Below, one piece after another: positions 1-9,654 of a DNA stretch of 64,000 nucleotides. The notes below the pieces were generated by a model. The model was not told the DNA's origin, ran no database searches, and saw only the letters and a program-made list of their open reading frames with translations. The translations under genes and the position numbers were made by a program. Numbering within the stretch: position 1 is the first letter of the stretch; each line of letters begins with the position of its first letter. Source of the stretch: an uncultured Bacilli bacterium (GTDB lineage Bacteria; Bacillota_I; Bacilli_A; RFN20; CAG-826); NCBI GenBank assembly GCA_934140155.1, contig CAKPBC010000001.1, positions 372,001 to 436,000 of the forward strand, given 5' to 3'.

Positions 1-2
1 TT

Positions 3-296
3 AAAGATATAAAAGCTGATAAGAAAAGCAATACAGACTTAATTAGGAAGCATTGTAATAAAATGGGAAATAAAAAAGAATATGATGCTGAAGCATGGCA
101 ATTAGAGTTATTAAAAAATGATTATGTCTATGATAATAAAGCGAGTATAGAAAAAATTTTGGTAAATATAGATAAAATAAATGAAAATTATTTAGATAAT
201 AACAAAATCGGAAGTAATATTCTACCTATTATTAAAGCACTTATAAACGATGATGTTGAGTATTTTGTAAAAATAATAAATGATACTGAACAATAA
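3..296 (+). CDS. C-terminal part of a hypothetical protein, cut by the window edge
   Basis: The reading frame is open from the first bases through a TAA stop at 294-296, and the first in-frame ATG (63) has no ribosome-binding site before it. This is therefore most likely the tail of a longer gene that starts outside the window. The visible part is about 97 residues, charged and rich in Lys, Asn, Asp and Ile, with no signal peptide or membrane helix. I do not recognise a family. If translation did begin at 63 the product would be 77 residues, which I consider less likely. Confidence 0.5.
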   Translation, partial: KDIKADKKSNTDLIRKHCNKMGNKKEYDAEAWQLELLKNDYVYDNKASIEKILVNIDKINENYLDNNKIGSNILPIIKALINDDVEYFVKIINDTEQ

Positions 297-455
297 AAAA
301 CAAATAAATTGAGTAACGTTTTTCAATTATAGACACTATTTCGGTGTCTATTTTCTTTAAATCAGTTATTTTATTGTTAAATTATTACAATGTTATGCAA
401 AAATAATGTGCAAAGCCGAAAAATGTAATTGATTTATGAATTAAAATAAATAAGT

Positions 456-531
456 TTGTATAAAAATAAAATATGGTATATAATATTATTAACTCAACAG
501 TTAATAACTCTAGAGTTAATAATGTGAGGTG
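456..531 (+). promoter_or_regulatory. Promoter with palindromic operator and RBS for the DUF234-type ATPase
   Basis: The -35 TTGTAT (456-461) and -10 TATAAT (479-484) are 17 bp apart. Directly downstream, over the expected start point, lie ATTAACT (488-494) and its inverse AGTTAAT (499-505), then the perfect 14-bp palindrome TAACTCTAGAGTTA (505-518). The ribosome site GTGAGGTG precedes the ATG at 537. The position suggests a repressor operator; the repressor is not identified. Confidence 0.6.
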
Positions 532-536
532 TTACT

Positions 537-1907
537 ATGTTTGTCGGAAGAAAACAAGAATTAGATGAATTAAATAAGAGATTTTTTGGTGCAAAAAAAG
601 AATTTGGAGTCATTTATGGACGAAGAAGAATAGGAAAATCTTATTTAATAAATGAATTTTTAAAAGATAAGAAAAGTTTATTTTATCAAGCTAAAGAGGA
701 TAGCAAATTTGGTAATTTAAAATCTTTATCTTATGAAATTGATAAGTTAATAGGCTTACCAAATACTTTTGTTTTTGAAAGTTATGAATCTGCGATTGAT
801 GCATTAATTGAACATACTAAAGAAGAAAGATTTGTTTTTGCAATCGATGAATATCCTTATATTATTAAACAAGATCCAAGTTTTCCATCTGTTTTACAAA
901 ATATTATTGATAAAGCACCTAATAACATATTCTTTTTAATTTCTGGTAGTGATATTTCAATGCTAAAAAATGAAATTGAAAATCATAATTCACCATTATA
1001 TAAAAGAAGAACATTTGAAATGGAAATTAAAAAACTTAAATATAAAGAAAGTCTAGAATATTTAACTAGTATAAGTAATGAAGACAAAGTACGTTTTTTA
1101 TCTTTAACATCAACATATCCATATTATTTATCAGCATTTGATTTTTCTAAATCATTTGAAGATAATATAAAAGATTTATTATTTAATCCTTATGGTACTT
1201 TCTTTTCCTTGCCTGATCAATTGTTGTCTAATTCTACTAAAACACAAGACATTTATAATTCAATCTTATACGCTGTGTCTAAAAGAAAAAGAACTATTAA
1301 AGATATTGCAGGTTATATTCATGAAGAAGATGCAAAAGTAAGTAAATATATATCATTACTTTTATCTCAAGAATTATTAGATAAAAGAGAAACATATATG
1401 GGAAATAAGAAAACCACTTATTATGAAATAGGTGATTCAATGCTTAAGTTTTGGTATATGTTTATATTTGATAATTTAGAAAAAATCAAAATTAATGGAT
1501 TATTAGTATTTAATTCGTTAAAAAATGAAATAAATAATTTTGTTAATTTTGGATTTGAAGATATTTCTAGATTATTTATGGATGAATTAAATATGGATGG
1601 TAAATTAGGTGATGTTTATAATCCGTTTAAACCATATAAAGTAGAAAAATCAATCTTAAATAGATCGGTAGAAATTGATGGATTATCCGATAATGGTAAT
1701 ACCTTAATAGTAATGGAATGCAAATATCGAAATACTAAGTTTTCTTTAAATATGTTTAACCATTTGGTTGAGAGCGCTAGTGTGTTTCCATCAAAATTAA
1801 AAAGAGAATATTATTTATTTTCTAAGAGTGGATTTACTAGTGACTTAATTGATTCAAATATAGATAATGTTCATTTATATACTTTAGATGATTTATTTAA
1901 TATCTAA
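537..1907 (+). CDS. ATPase with C-terminal DUF234 nuclease-like domain
   Basis: This 456-residue protein is an archaeal-type AAA+ ATPase of the ATP-binding/DUF234 family. Walker A is GRRRIGKS (residues 28-35) and Walker B is FAIDE (about 101-105), followed by a sensor strand ending in SGS. A winged-helix segment lies near residues 255-300. The C-terminal region has EIDGL and, some 15 residues later, MECKY, a PD-(D/E)XK-like pattern expected of DUF234. The cellular role of this widespread family is poorly defined; nucleic-acid metabolism or defence is inferred. The gene stands alone behind a well-formed promoter and palindromic operator, so expression is probably repressed. The start at 537 is fixed by GTGAGGTG five bases upstream. 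Confidence 0.8.
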   Translation: MFVGRKQELDELNKRFFGAKKEFGVIYGRRRIGKSYLINEFLKDKKSLFYQAKEDSKFGNLKSLSYEIDKLIGLPNTFVFESYESAIDALIEHTKEERFVFAIDEYPYIIKQDPSFPSVLQNIIDKAPNNIFFLISGSDISMLKNEIENHNSPLYKRRTFEMEIKKLKYKESLEYLTSISNEDKVRFLSLTSTYPYYLSAFDFSKSFEDNIKDLLFNPYGTFFSLPDQLLSNSTKTQDIYNSILYAVSKRKRTIKDIAGYIHEEDAKVSKYISLLLSQELLDKRETYMGNKKTTYYEIGDSMLKFWYMFIFDNLEKIKINGLLVFNSLKNEINNFVNFGFEDISRLFMDELNMDGKLGDVYNPFKPYKVEKSILNRSVEIDGLSDNGNTLIVMECKYRNTKFSLNMFNHLVESASVFPSKLKREYYLFSKSGFTSDLIDSNIDNVHLYTLDDLFNI

Positions 1908-2023
1908 TATTTCCCTTCACTTATTAATAGGAAGTCATTATATAAAATGATCGGGTATAAAATAAAAAAATTAATTAAATGTGTTTTTTGATACTCAAAA
2001 TTGAACATTGAGTAAATTTTACG

Positions 2024-2053
2024 TTGTGTTGATAGGTGATTTCATTGTATAAT
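2024..2053 (+). promoter_or_regulatory. Promoter of the membrane protein/KAP-like NTPase pair
   Basis: TTGTGT (2024-2029) and a perfect TATAAT (2048-2053) are separated by 18 bp. Because this promoter overlaps the GTG at 2036, that GTG cannot be the main start. The ATG at 2081, preceded by GGAGAG at 2067-2072, is preferred. Confidence 0.55.
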
Positions 2054-2080
2054 ATATGTAACAAACGGAGAGAAAAATAT

Positions 2081-3244
2081 ATGAAATCAAATTTTAGGAC
2101 GCGAATTGTGATAACTTTAAAACAATTAATAAAATTATTATCCCTTGTGTGTGTGATAATTTTTCCTTTTATAAATATTGTAATAAATAAATGGATTTTT
2201 CTAATAATGTTTTTTATTGCTACAGTTATTTCTTCACTATCATATAATGATTTAAAAAATGTTAAATTTGCTAGATTATTTTATTTTCCAGTAATTAGTC
2301 TTCTTATTTCGTGCTTTATTATAAAATATTTCACAACGATTGATATTTATTGGACAATATTTACAGTAGCTTTGGTTTGTATAGTTGTTTTTTTGTTTTC
2401 AGCACTGAGTTACTTTGCTATAAATAACCAAAAAATATTCAATATGCATTTATCACAAAATCATATCGTGTTAATTACTATATTTTTTATTTCATGTGAT
2501 TTCTTTTTTATTGCAAATTTTGAATTTAATAATATAGGTATTTTTATAACTGGTGGCATTTTAGCACTGATTTTATTGCTTAATGTATTACATTCATTTA
2601 CAAATTCGTATTCAAAATCAAAGATGACACTTTTATTTGATTTTTTATTTCTTGTTGCACTTACGATATTGTTAATACGCAAAATAGAAGACACAAATTT
2701 AACTAATATTATTACGACAATTGTTAGTGCTATATATGGTGGATTTATGACTTTGGCTGGAGTTATATTAACAATCAATGATCAGAAAAATGATAAAAAA
2801 GAATCTAGAAAATTATCTGTTCTTCCTTATTTTAATTGCACCCCATATATATGTGATGTTGATGGAAATGATAAACTACTTCATTGCGTTATGTTCAAAA
2901 GTATATTGAAAAAAAGTGATGACTCTATAAGTCAAGATGAAAAATCTATACTGAAATTGGGATATATATTAAACACAGATAAAATAGAATTCACAATAAA
3001 AAAGATAATTTTTGATAGCAAAGAATACTTATGCTTTGAAGATTCAATTGTTTACAAAAATGAGCTTTTTATGATATTGGTTTATTTGGATGAGAATGAA
3101 GTGAAAGAATATGAAAAAATACAATTAGTTGTAGAAGATATAGACATGAATTTACACAAATATAATTTAATTATTGATACTAGCAATAGTATGCCACTAA
3201 TAAAAAATGTACAGTTAGAAACAGGTGATAATTATGAATATTAG
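2081..3244 (+). CDS. Polytopic membrane protein, partner of KAP-like NTPase
   Basis: The product is 387 residues from the preferred ATG; a GTG at 2036 lies inside the promoter. The first ~220 residues form about seven hydrophobic segments. The rest is soluble, with beta-rich charged sequence and no recognised motif. The stop overlaps the start of the following NTPase gene (ATG at 3234), so the two are translationally coupled and probably work together. Membrane proteins paired with KAP-family P-loop NTPases are known from defence islands and signalling cassettes, and the neighbours fit that setting. The specific function is unknown. Confidence 0.6.
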   Translation: MKSNFRTRIVITLKQLIKLLSLVCVIIFPFINIVINKWIFLIMFFIATVISSLSYNDLKNVKFARLFYFPVISLLISCFIIKYFTTIDIYWTIFTVALVCIVVFLFSALSYFAINNQKIFNMHLSQNHIVLITIFFISCDFFFIANFEFNNIGIFITGGILALILLLNVLHSFTNSYSKSKMTLLFDFLFLVALTILLIRKIEDTNLTNIITTIVSAIYGGFMTLAGVILTINDQKNDKKESRKLSVLPYFNCTPYICDVDGNDKLLHCVMFKSILKKSDDSISQDEKSILKLGYILNTDKIEFTIKKIIFDSKEYLCFEDSIVYKNELFMILVYLDENEVKEYEKIQLVVEDIDMNLHKYNLIIDTSNSMPLIKNVQLETGDNYEY

Positions 3245-4865
3245 TAACCTTACAAAGATATTAGATAGTTTTTATTCAAATAATAAAATAAAGTCAATAT
3301 TAATCGATGGACCATGGGGGTGTGGAAAAACATACACAATTAAAAAATTTATTAATGATAAGAATTCAATTTGCTATGTTTCTTTATTTGGTATAAAAAA
3401 TGTAGATGAATTAAATACTTTTATATATAAAACTGTACATACAAATAGAATAGTGTCAAAATACTCATTCAATAGTATTTCGAAAATTGTTAATCCTTTA
3501 TCAACTACAATATATGCTAATCCATATGTATTACAAAAAATAGAAGATACAGAAAATCCAATTATTGTATTTGATGATCTAGAGAGAGTTGAACAAAGCT
3601 TTTCATTGACTGAATTGTTTGGCTACATAGATAAGTTTATTAATAATGGCATTCGCATAATTTGTTGCTATAATAAAGAAAAATTAGATGAGAGCAAAAA
3701 AAAGTCATTCAATTTTTTAGAAAAAATATTTGACAGAATTTTTGTTATAAGCGAAACCAATACTGATTTTTTAAGAGAACTATTACCAGAGAACATTGAC
3801 TTAGACTTTTATGATTTTTATATGAATTTGTATGTCTTTTTTGGCGCAAACTTAAGAGCTTATATCAAAATTATACAATTTTATGAATATTTAATTAAGA
3901 ACATACAGAATGTAGAAAATAATGTAAAAAAAATTGTTTTATATAATATTTCATATTTAATATATGTTATATTTTATTTCCCGGACACAATTATTTTGAA
4001 CACAGAAGGTTTTCTAAAAACAGATAAAACTATATATGGCGAGAATATTGCTAAAAGAATTGAATACATAAAACTAAATAATGGTGTGTTTGACAAATTA
4101 AATATAGATTGTTTTTACGCTTTGATTAATTTATTTCTTTTTGATGAATTTAATAGTTTAAGCAAAGCATTGGATATTATTCAAAATATTAATTCAAATA
4201 GTAAAGATTCTGAAAACAGATTCATTAGTTTCTATTTGCTTTCGGATGAAGATAAGAAAAAATATATTCCAAAATTTGTCGAAGATATACAAAAAAATAC
4301 AAAGTATTTTGATAGTCAAAGCGGAAGACAAACATTATTTGATGTTTTGCGATATAAGCAATGTAAATTAAATGATGAAGAAATAACAATTATCTGTGAA
4401 GGTATTATGAATTCTAAAAATAGTAAAGACTTATTAGATGATTTGGATTGTTTAGAGATAAAAAATAATGATACAATTATACAAGAATTGAAAAGCAAGT
4501 GCCAAATAATAAGGAACAATTACTTTTCTAGTGTTGTTTCAGATGCTATGAATACTAAAGACTATGATAAATTAAATAAATTGTTTTTAGATTTAAGAGA
4601 TAATTATACAGAAATGATTAGTTTTTTAAGAAAATTAGAGAAAGAAAATTTTGTTTTGCCTGATTTATCAGCAACAATTACAGATTCACAATGGACTTAT
4701 TGTCATAAATTGGCTAGGAATATTTCACAAAGCAAAGATGGCTTATTAAAACAATCGTTTTCTGATACACTATCAAAAATTGTTGATGAAAATGGTAATA
4801 AATCTAAGTCCTTAAATGATAGAGTGGATGCAATTTGCAACCAGTATGGATTTACAATAAAATAA
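3234..4865 (+). CDS. KAP-like P-loop NTPase
   Basis: This 543-residue protein has a clear Walker A, GPWGCGKT (residues 26-33), and a Walker B ending in FDDLER near residue 115, the pattern of KAP-family NTPases. The remaining ~400 residues are helical and charged, without recognised domains. The start at 3234 has AGGTG six bases upstream; a GTG nine bases earlier lies within that ribosome site. The gene overlaps the end of the preceding membrane-protein gene, which is the expected context for KAP NTPases because they usually act at membranes. It contains no evident membrane insertion of its own, unlike many KAP proteins, so the partner probably supplies the membrane part. A role in phage defence is inferred from neighbourhood only. 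Confidence 0.65.
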   Translation: MNISNLTKILDSFYSNNKIKSILIDGPWGCGKTYTIKKFINDKNSICYVSLFGIKNVDELNTFIYKTVHTNRIVSKYSFNSISKIVNPLSTTIYANPYVLQKIEDTENPIIVFDDLERVEQSFSLTELFGYIDKFINNGIRIICCYNKEKLDESKKKSFNFLEKIFDRIFVISETNTDFLRELLPENIDLDFYDFYMNLYVFFGANLRAYIKIIQFYEYLIKNIQNVENNVKKIVLYNISYLIYVIFYFPDTIILNTEGFLKTDKTIYGENIAKRIEYIKLNNGVFDKLNIDCFYALINLFLFDEFNSLSKALDIIQNINSNSKDSENRFISFYLLSDEDKKKYIPKFVEDIQKNTKYFDSQSGRQTLFDVLRYKQCKLNDEEITIICEGIMNSKNSKDLLDDLDCLEIKNNDTIIQELKSKCQIIRNNYFSSVVSDAMNTKDYDKLNKLFLDLRDNYTEMISFLRKLEKENFVLPDLSATITDSQWTYCHKLARNISQSKDGLLKQSFSDTLSKIVDENGNKSKSLNDRVDAICNQYGFTIK

Positions 4866-5001
4866 ATAACACTACTTCAAATTAATAATACTATATAAAA
4901 TATTGTTGTTACTTACTATTGAGTAGTACAATATCTTTAGTAAATGGAAAGATATATTAACGAATAGTATGAAATAATTATGATCTAAAGGATGTAATGA
5001 T

Positions 5002-7752
5002 ATGAAAGATAAATTTTTAACTAACTATTCAAATGAAACTTTTTTAGAAAGAATTAAACATTCATTAGAAAAATGTAATTCTTTTGCTTTTTCTGTTAGT
5101 TTTATAAAAAAGCCTGGATTGATTTTATTTGAAAAAATAATGGAAGAAGCTCTTATTAGAGAAGTTAAAGGAAGAATAATCACTTCAACATATAAAGATT
5201 TTACTGATATAGCGTCTTTAAGAACTTTTTATAACTGGATGAAAAAATATCCTAATTTTGAATGCCATATTGACTTTAATTGTTTTGGTGATAATGGCTT
5301 TCATACTAAAGGATATCTATTTACATTTGACAATACTCAAGAATTAATTATTGGCTCATCAAATATTACTCGATTTGCTTTACTTAAAAATATGGAGTGG
5401 AATATTGCTTTAAATTCAGATAGTAAAATAGATTCTGCTGAAGAAGCATCTAAAGAATTTGAAGATTTTTGGAATAAAACTAAATTATTAAATGAAGATA
5501 TTATTAAGCAATATCAAATGCAAATGGATTATGCCATCGATAAATGGGATATGGATGTATTTGATCCAGTTAATTTGACTGTAAAGCCAAATATTATGCA
5601 AAGAAAAGCATTAAAAGAATTAAGACGATACCGAGATATGGGAATGACTAAAGCGCTTGTGGTATCAGCTACAGGATCAGGTAAAACATTTCTTGCTGCG
5701 TTTGATGCAAGAAATTATGATGCAAAAAGAGTACTTTTTATAGTTCATAGAGATAAAATCTTACTTGATGCTAAAGATACTTTTATGAAAGTATTTGGTG
5801 CTGAAAAAACATATGGATTATATGTTGGTAATCATAAAGACTTAGATGCTGATTTTGTTTTTGCTTCTAATATTATGTTATCACAACATTTAAGCGAATT
5901 TGATACAAAAGAATTTGATTATATTGTCTTTGATGAATGTCACCATGCCGCTGCAGCGAGTTATCAAGCAATAATGAATTATTTTAAACCTGGATTTATG
6001 CTTGGTATTACTGCAACACCAGAACGTATGGACAATCAAGATGTTTTTGGTATGTTTGATAAGAATGTTCCTTATGAATTAAGACTAAGAGATGCAATTA
6101 TTAATGAGCTAGTTGTTCCATTTCATTATTATGGAATTAGAGATAGTTTAGTAAATTATGGCGGTAAAGATAATTCAATTATTGCTAAAGAAATTGCAAA
6201 AGTAGAAAATATTGATTTTATCTCTCAAGAAATAGAAAAACATCGTCCTAACCAAAAGCTAAAAGCATTAGCGTTTTGCACATCAATTTCACATGCACAA
6301 CTAATGGCAGAAGAGTTTAATGAATCCGGATATAACGCAGTTGCTTTAACTGGTTCGAATGATTTAGGACAAAGAATAAAAGCATTCAATGATTTGCAAG
6401 ATGATTCTAATCCACTAGAGATTATATGCGCTGTTGATATATTAAATGAAGGTGTAGATATTCCTAAAGTCAATATGGTTTTATTCTTAAGACCAACTGA
6501 ATCTCAAACGATATTTTTACAACAACTAGGAAGAGGTTTAAGAAAAGCTGATGGAAAACCATATGTTACAATACTAGATTTTATTGGTAATAATTATAAT
6601 AGATCAGTGCAGATTGCTATGGCATTAGGAACATTAGGTCAATCCACAATTATGGAAAAACAATACTTGGTTGATATGATTAGAAACGATTTTGTTGCTT
6701 TAAATATTCCTGGAGTAGAAATTCATATTGATGCATTATCAAAGGAAGAAATTATTGATTATGTTAGATCTACTAATTTTAATACTAAAACGATATTAGC
6801 AACGGATTATGAAAACTTTAAAAAATATTTGAAAAAGGATACTTATCCTTTACATATTGATTATTTAAATAATGATTGTGCACCAGATTTATTAAGATTT
6901 ATCAAATCAAGTATATCTAATAAAAATAATAGCTATTATACATTCTTAAAAAAAATAGGTGAACAATCATTACCAGTATTTAATAAAGAACAAATTAAAA
7001 TGATAGACAATTTATCAGAATTATTACCACTTGTACGTGTTGATGAATATATAATCGTTAATCAATTATTAAATGATGGTCTTAATATTGATGAATTAAT
7101 AAATTATAATTCTAAAGTTACAAAAGATACTTTAAATCATGCTTTAAAACACCTAAAGCAGTTTAATATTATAAATGATAATAATGAGTTGATTATTCAA
7201 ACTAGTGATGTATTTATTGACTTTATTAATGATTTAATATCTTATGGTTTAGAACGTTATGATATTGAATTTGGCGATTATGAAGGTAATTTCAAATTAT
7301 ATGGCAATTATTATTCTGAGCAAATACAAATGGTTAAACTACGTAGTTTTTATCCATATATGAGAGGTACGGAGTTTGATACTATAAATAATGAAACTTA
7401 CTGTTATGTTACTTTAAAGAAAGATGCATCTGTAGAAGAACGATTAAATTATAAAGATAAGTTTCTAACACCTTCTTTATTTCAATGGGAAAGTGTTAAA
7501 AATACAACATTTACAACAGGGGATGGGCCTAAATTATTAGAAAGTAAAAAAGTTCATTTGTTTGTTAGAAAGATAAAAGAAGAAGATGGTATTGTTTTAC
7601 CTTTTACTTATTTTGGAACTGGAAAATTTGTTAATCCAAGAGAATCATTTACAACAGAAAATGATGTAAAACATAATACATTGCTATTTGATATAAAATT
7701 GGATAATGCTGTTCCAGAAGAATATTGGTTTGATTTTAATATTAATAAATAA
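5002..7752 (+). CDS. PLD-like/DEAD-box helicase with DUF3427 C-terminus
   Basis: This is a 916-residue SF2 helicase fused to an N-terminal phospholipase D-type nuclease domain. The PLD motif is visible as HTK (H101, K103) followed by IIGSSN. The helicase core has ATGSGKT (223-229), DECH (311-314), ITATPE, and QQLGRGLRK as motif VI. The last ~300 residues match the DUF3427 region usually found in this architecture. Such proteins act on DNA and are frequent in defence islands. Only one HxK motif is evident, so an active nuclease would need dimerisation, as in other single-HKD enzymes. AAAGGA lies nine bases before the ATG. It appears monocistronic and points toward the SIR2-HerA pair, which is on the other strand. 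Confidence 0.8.
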   Translation: MKDKFLTNYSNETFLERIKHSLEKCNSFAFSVSFIKKPGLILFEKIMEEALIREVKGRIITSTYKDFTDIASLRTFYNWMKKYPNFECHIDFNCFGDNGFHTKGYLFTFDNTQELIIGSSNITRFALLKNMEWNIALNSDSKIDSAEEASKEFEDFWNKTKLLNEDIIKQYQMQMDYAIDKWDMDVFDPVNLTVKPNIMQRKALKELRRYRDMGMTKALVVSATGSGKTFLAAFDARNYDAKRVLFIVHRDKILLDAKDTFMKVFGAEKTYGLYVGNHKDLDADFVFASNIMLSQHLSEFDTKEFDYIVFDECHHAAAASYQAIMNYFKPGFMLGITATPERMDNQDVFGMFDKNVPYELRLRDAIINELVVPFHYYGIRDSLVNYGGKDNSIIAKEIAKVENIDFISQEIEKHRPNQKLKALAFCTSISHAQLMAEEFNESGYNAVALTGSNDLGQRIKAFNDLQDDSNPLEIICAVDILNEGVDIPKVNMVLFLRPTESQTIFLQQLGRGLRKADGKPYVTILDFIGNNYNRSVQIAMALGTLGQSTIMEKQYLVDMIRNDFVALNIPGVEIHIDALSKEEIIDYVRSTNFNTKTILATDYENFKKYLKKDTYPLHIDYLNNDCAPDLLRFIKSSISNKNNSYYTFLKKIGEQSLPVFNKEQIKMIDNLSELLPLVRVDEYIIVNQLLNDGLNIDELINYNSKVTKDTLNHALKHLKQFNIINDNNELIIQTSDVFIDFINDLISYGLERYDIEFGDYEGNFKLYGNYYSEQIQMVKLRSFYPYMRGTEFDTINNETYCYVTLKKDASVEERLNYKDKFLTPSLFQWESVKNTTFTTGDGPKLLESKKVHLFVRKIKEEDGIVLPFTYFGTGKFVNPRESFTTENDVKHNTLLFDIKLDNAVPEEYWFDFNINK

Positions 7753-7905
7753 TAAAAATAGTGAAAACATTTATGGAAAAAAACAATTTGAAGACTCAAT
7801 GGCTTATATAAAGTATTAGAAAAAATTTGTGTTGTTTTAAAATTCTATTTAGCTGATTTTATGTATTGAAAATTAGAAAAAATATTAATTTATAGCAATC
7901 AATTG

Positions 7906-9654
7906 TTAAAGATCATGCTCTGTTTCTTCACGTTGTAATAAGCCATTGTCTCCAAATAATATAACGTTTTCGGATTTTGGCCTTTTTTGCTCTTCTAATT
8001 GTGGTATATAAACAAAAGCAGGCATTTGGAAAGCTGTACCAGATACAATACATTCTCCAGGTGAAAGAATTGTTACAAAATCCATTGATTTATCATCCAT
8101 ATAAGCGACAGCTTTTCTAATTATTGATATGTCAGAAGGATTAACTAATTTGTGGATAAAATAATTATGAAGTTGTGAAATAATCGTTGATGAAATATCA
8201 CTAGGTCTTTGACTAGCTAACATTAAAAATAGTCCAAATTTACGACCTTCTTTTACTACTTTTTCAAATGTTTCTAAGATAGTAGAATGAGTTGGTTTCG
8301 AAGCTCTATCTTCATATAAAATATTGTGAGCTTCGTCAATAACAATGGTAACGATTTGCGTTACAGAATTTTTTTCCTCTTTGTTTTTTTGCAAAATATT
8401 AAATAGGTTTGTGGCAATTATTGATGGAATAATTTCCTTCATATCTTTATTCACATTAGCTAATTGAATCACAGCTATATTTTTTTGTTTCTTATCAAAA
8501 ATATCTTTAAATTTATTTGAAAAATCAAATATTTTTTTAAAATCTGATATTAGTTTTTGGGCTCTTGATGCTAAAGGCATAAGAAAATCCAAATTAACTC
8601 CATTTTCATTTTCATTAGCAATAGCAAAATATAATTCAAAAACAAATCTATCTAGTGGATTTTGTGGTAAAATGATAGATATTTTGTTGAAATAATTTTC
8701 TGCTTCATCTTTATTATCTACATAAACCGATTTTCCATTATCGTCAAAATAAAATGTTTGGGCTTTTGAATGCCATTTTATATTTTCTATCTCTTTAAAA
8801 TAATCACCTAAATAAAGTCGCATAGAATTAAACAAGACTTTTTTTGAATTTGTAATAATATTTTTTAAATAATTTAAATAGTATTCTTCATCTCTGCTTG
8901 ATCTCATATTTTTAAAGGCGGATTTTACTACAGGGACTTGTGTTTTTTGGGAAGCATTCATCAAAACAACAAAATCATCCTCAGTTAAATCATTAATATC
9001 TAATGGTATTTTTTTTGCCGAGTCTTTAATTGTAGACAATTTATATACTATTTTGTTGTTCTCATTACAAATGGCATCATCTCCATATTCGTTGTTTAAA
9101 TCTATTACTATATATTTAGCCGCATGGCGTTTGGCCATTATCAACGAATCAGTATATAGACTTAAAATTTTGGCTATTGTGTTAGATTTTCCACTACCCG
9201 TATTTCCAAAAACACCTATATGAGATGGTATAAGCTTGTTTAAAGAAACTCTTATTTTCTTGCTTTCATCAAATACATCATTCCCTAATTCAATATCGTT
9301 TTGTTGCTTGTCAGCATAAATACATAATAGATCTTTTTCTTCAAGAAGCTCTATATTTGCAGAAACTATGGGAAGTACGCGCAATCCTTGAATAAATGTT
9401 CCGTTATCTAAATATCCTTTAACGCTTAAGTCTAAATAATGACTATTAACTTTGTCCTCTTTTTCTATACTATATTCCCCATTTACTTGGCAAATAATTG
9501 TGTCGATTCCAATTTTTGTTTTTACATATGCATTAATTTTTGGCGATGATTCTCTTTTGCCGTTTTTTGTTAGATATGGTGGCAATAATTGAAAAAGTTT
9601 GGCTTTAATTTTTAATCCATTAACCTCGATTATTCTTCCTACAATATCTCCCAT
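7906..9654 (-). CDS. herA: HerA-type ATPase of a SIR2-HerA defence pair
   Basis: The 582-residue product has an N-terminal HAS-barrel-like region (about 1-130) and a FtsK/HerA RecA-type core. Walker A is GNTGSGKS (residues 150-157), Walker B is VIDEAHN around residue 440, and ASQRPSD follows as the sensor region. HerA proteins form hexameric DNA translocases. The gene overlaps the upstream SIR2 gene by 16 bp, so the two are translationally coupled. In known SIR2-HerA systems the two proteins assemble together, phage infection triggers NAD+ depletion, and the host cell stops growing. The C-terminus is ordinary and no key motif is missing. Function by family is well supported; activity in this organism is inferred. 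Confidence 0.85.
   Translation of the reverse strand: MGDIVGRIIEVNGLKIKAKLFQLLPPYLTKNGKRESSPKINAYVKTKIGIDTIICQVNGEYSIEKEDKVNSHYLDLSVKGYLDNGTFIQGLRVLPIVSANIELLEEKDLLCIYADKQQNDIELGNDVFDESKKIRVSLNKLIPSHIGVFGNTGSGKSNTIAKILSLYTDSLIMAKRHAAKYIVIDLNNEYGDDAICNENNKIVYKLSTIKDSAKKIPLDINDLTEDDFVVLMNASQKTQVPVVKSAFKNMRSSRDEEYYLNYLKNIITNSKKVLFNSMRLYLGDYFKEIENIKWHSKAQTFYFDDNGKSVYVDNKDEAENYFNKISIILPQNPLDRFVFELYFAIANENENGVNLDFLMPLASRAQKLISDFKKIFDFSNKFKDIFDKKQKNIAVIQLANVNKDMKEIIPSIIATNLFNILQKNKEEKNSVTQIVTIVIDEAHNILYEDRASKPTHSTILETFEKVVKEGRKFGLFLMLASQRPSDISSTIISQLHNYFIHKLVNPSDISIIRKAVAYMDDKSMDFVTILSPGECIVSGTAFQMPAFVYIPQLEEQKRPKSENVILFGDNGLLQREETEHDL

Noticed and set aside
2036..2080. GTG start extending the membrane protein by 15 residues.
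   Set aside because: It overlaps the -35/-10 region and has no ribosome site, while ATG 2081 has GGAGAG.
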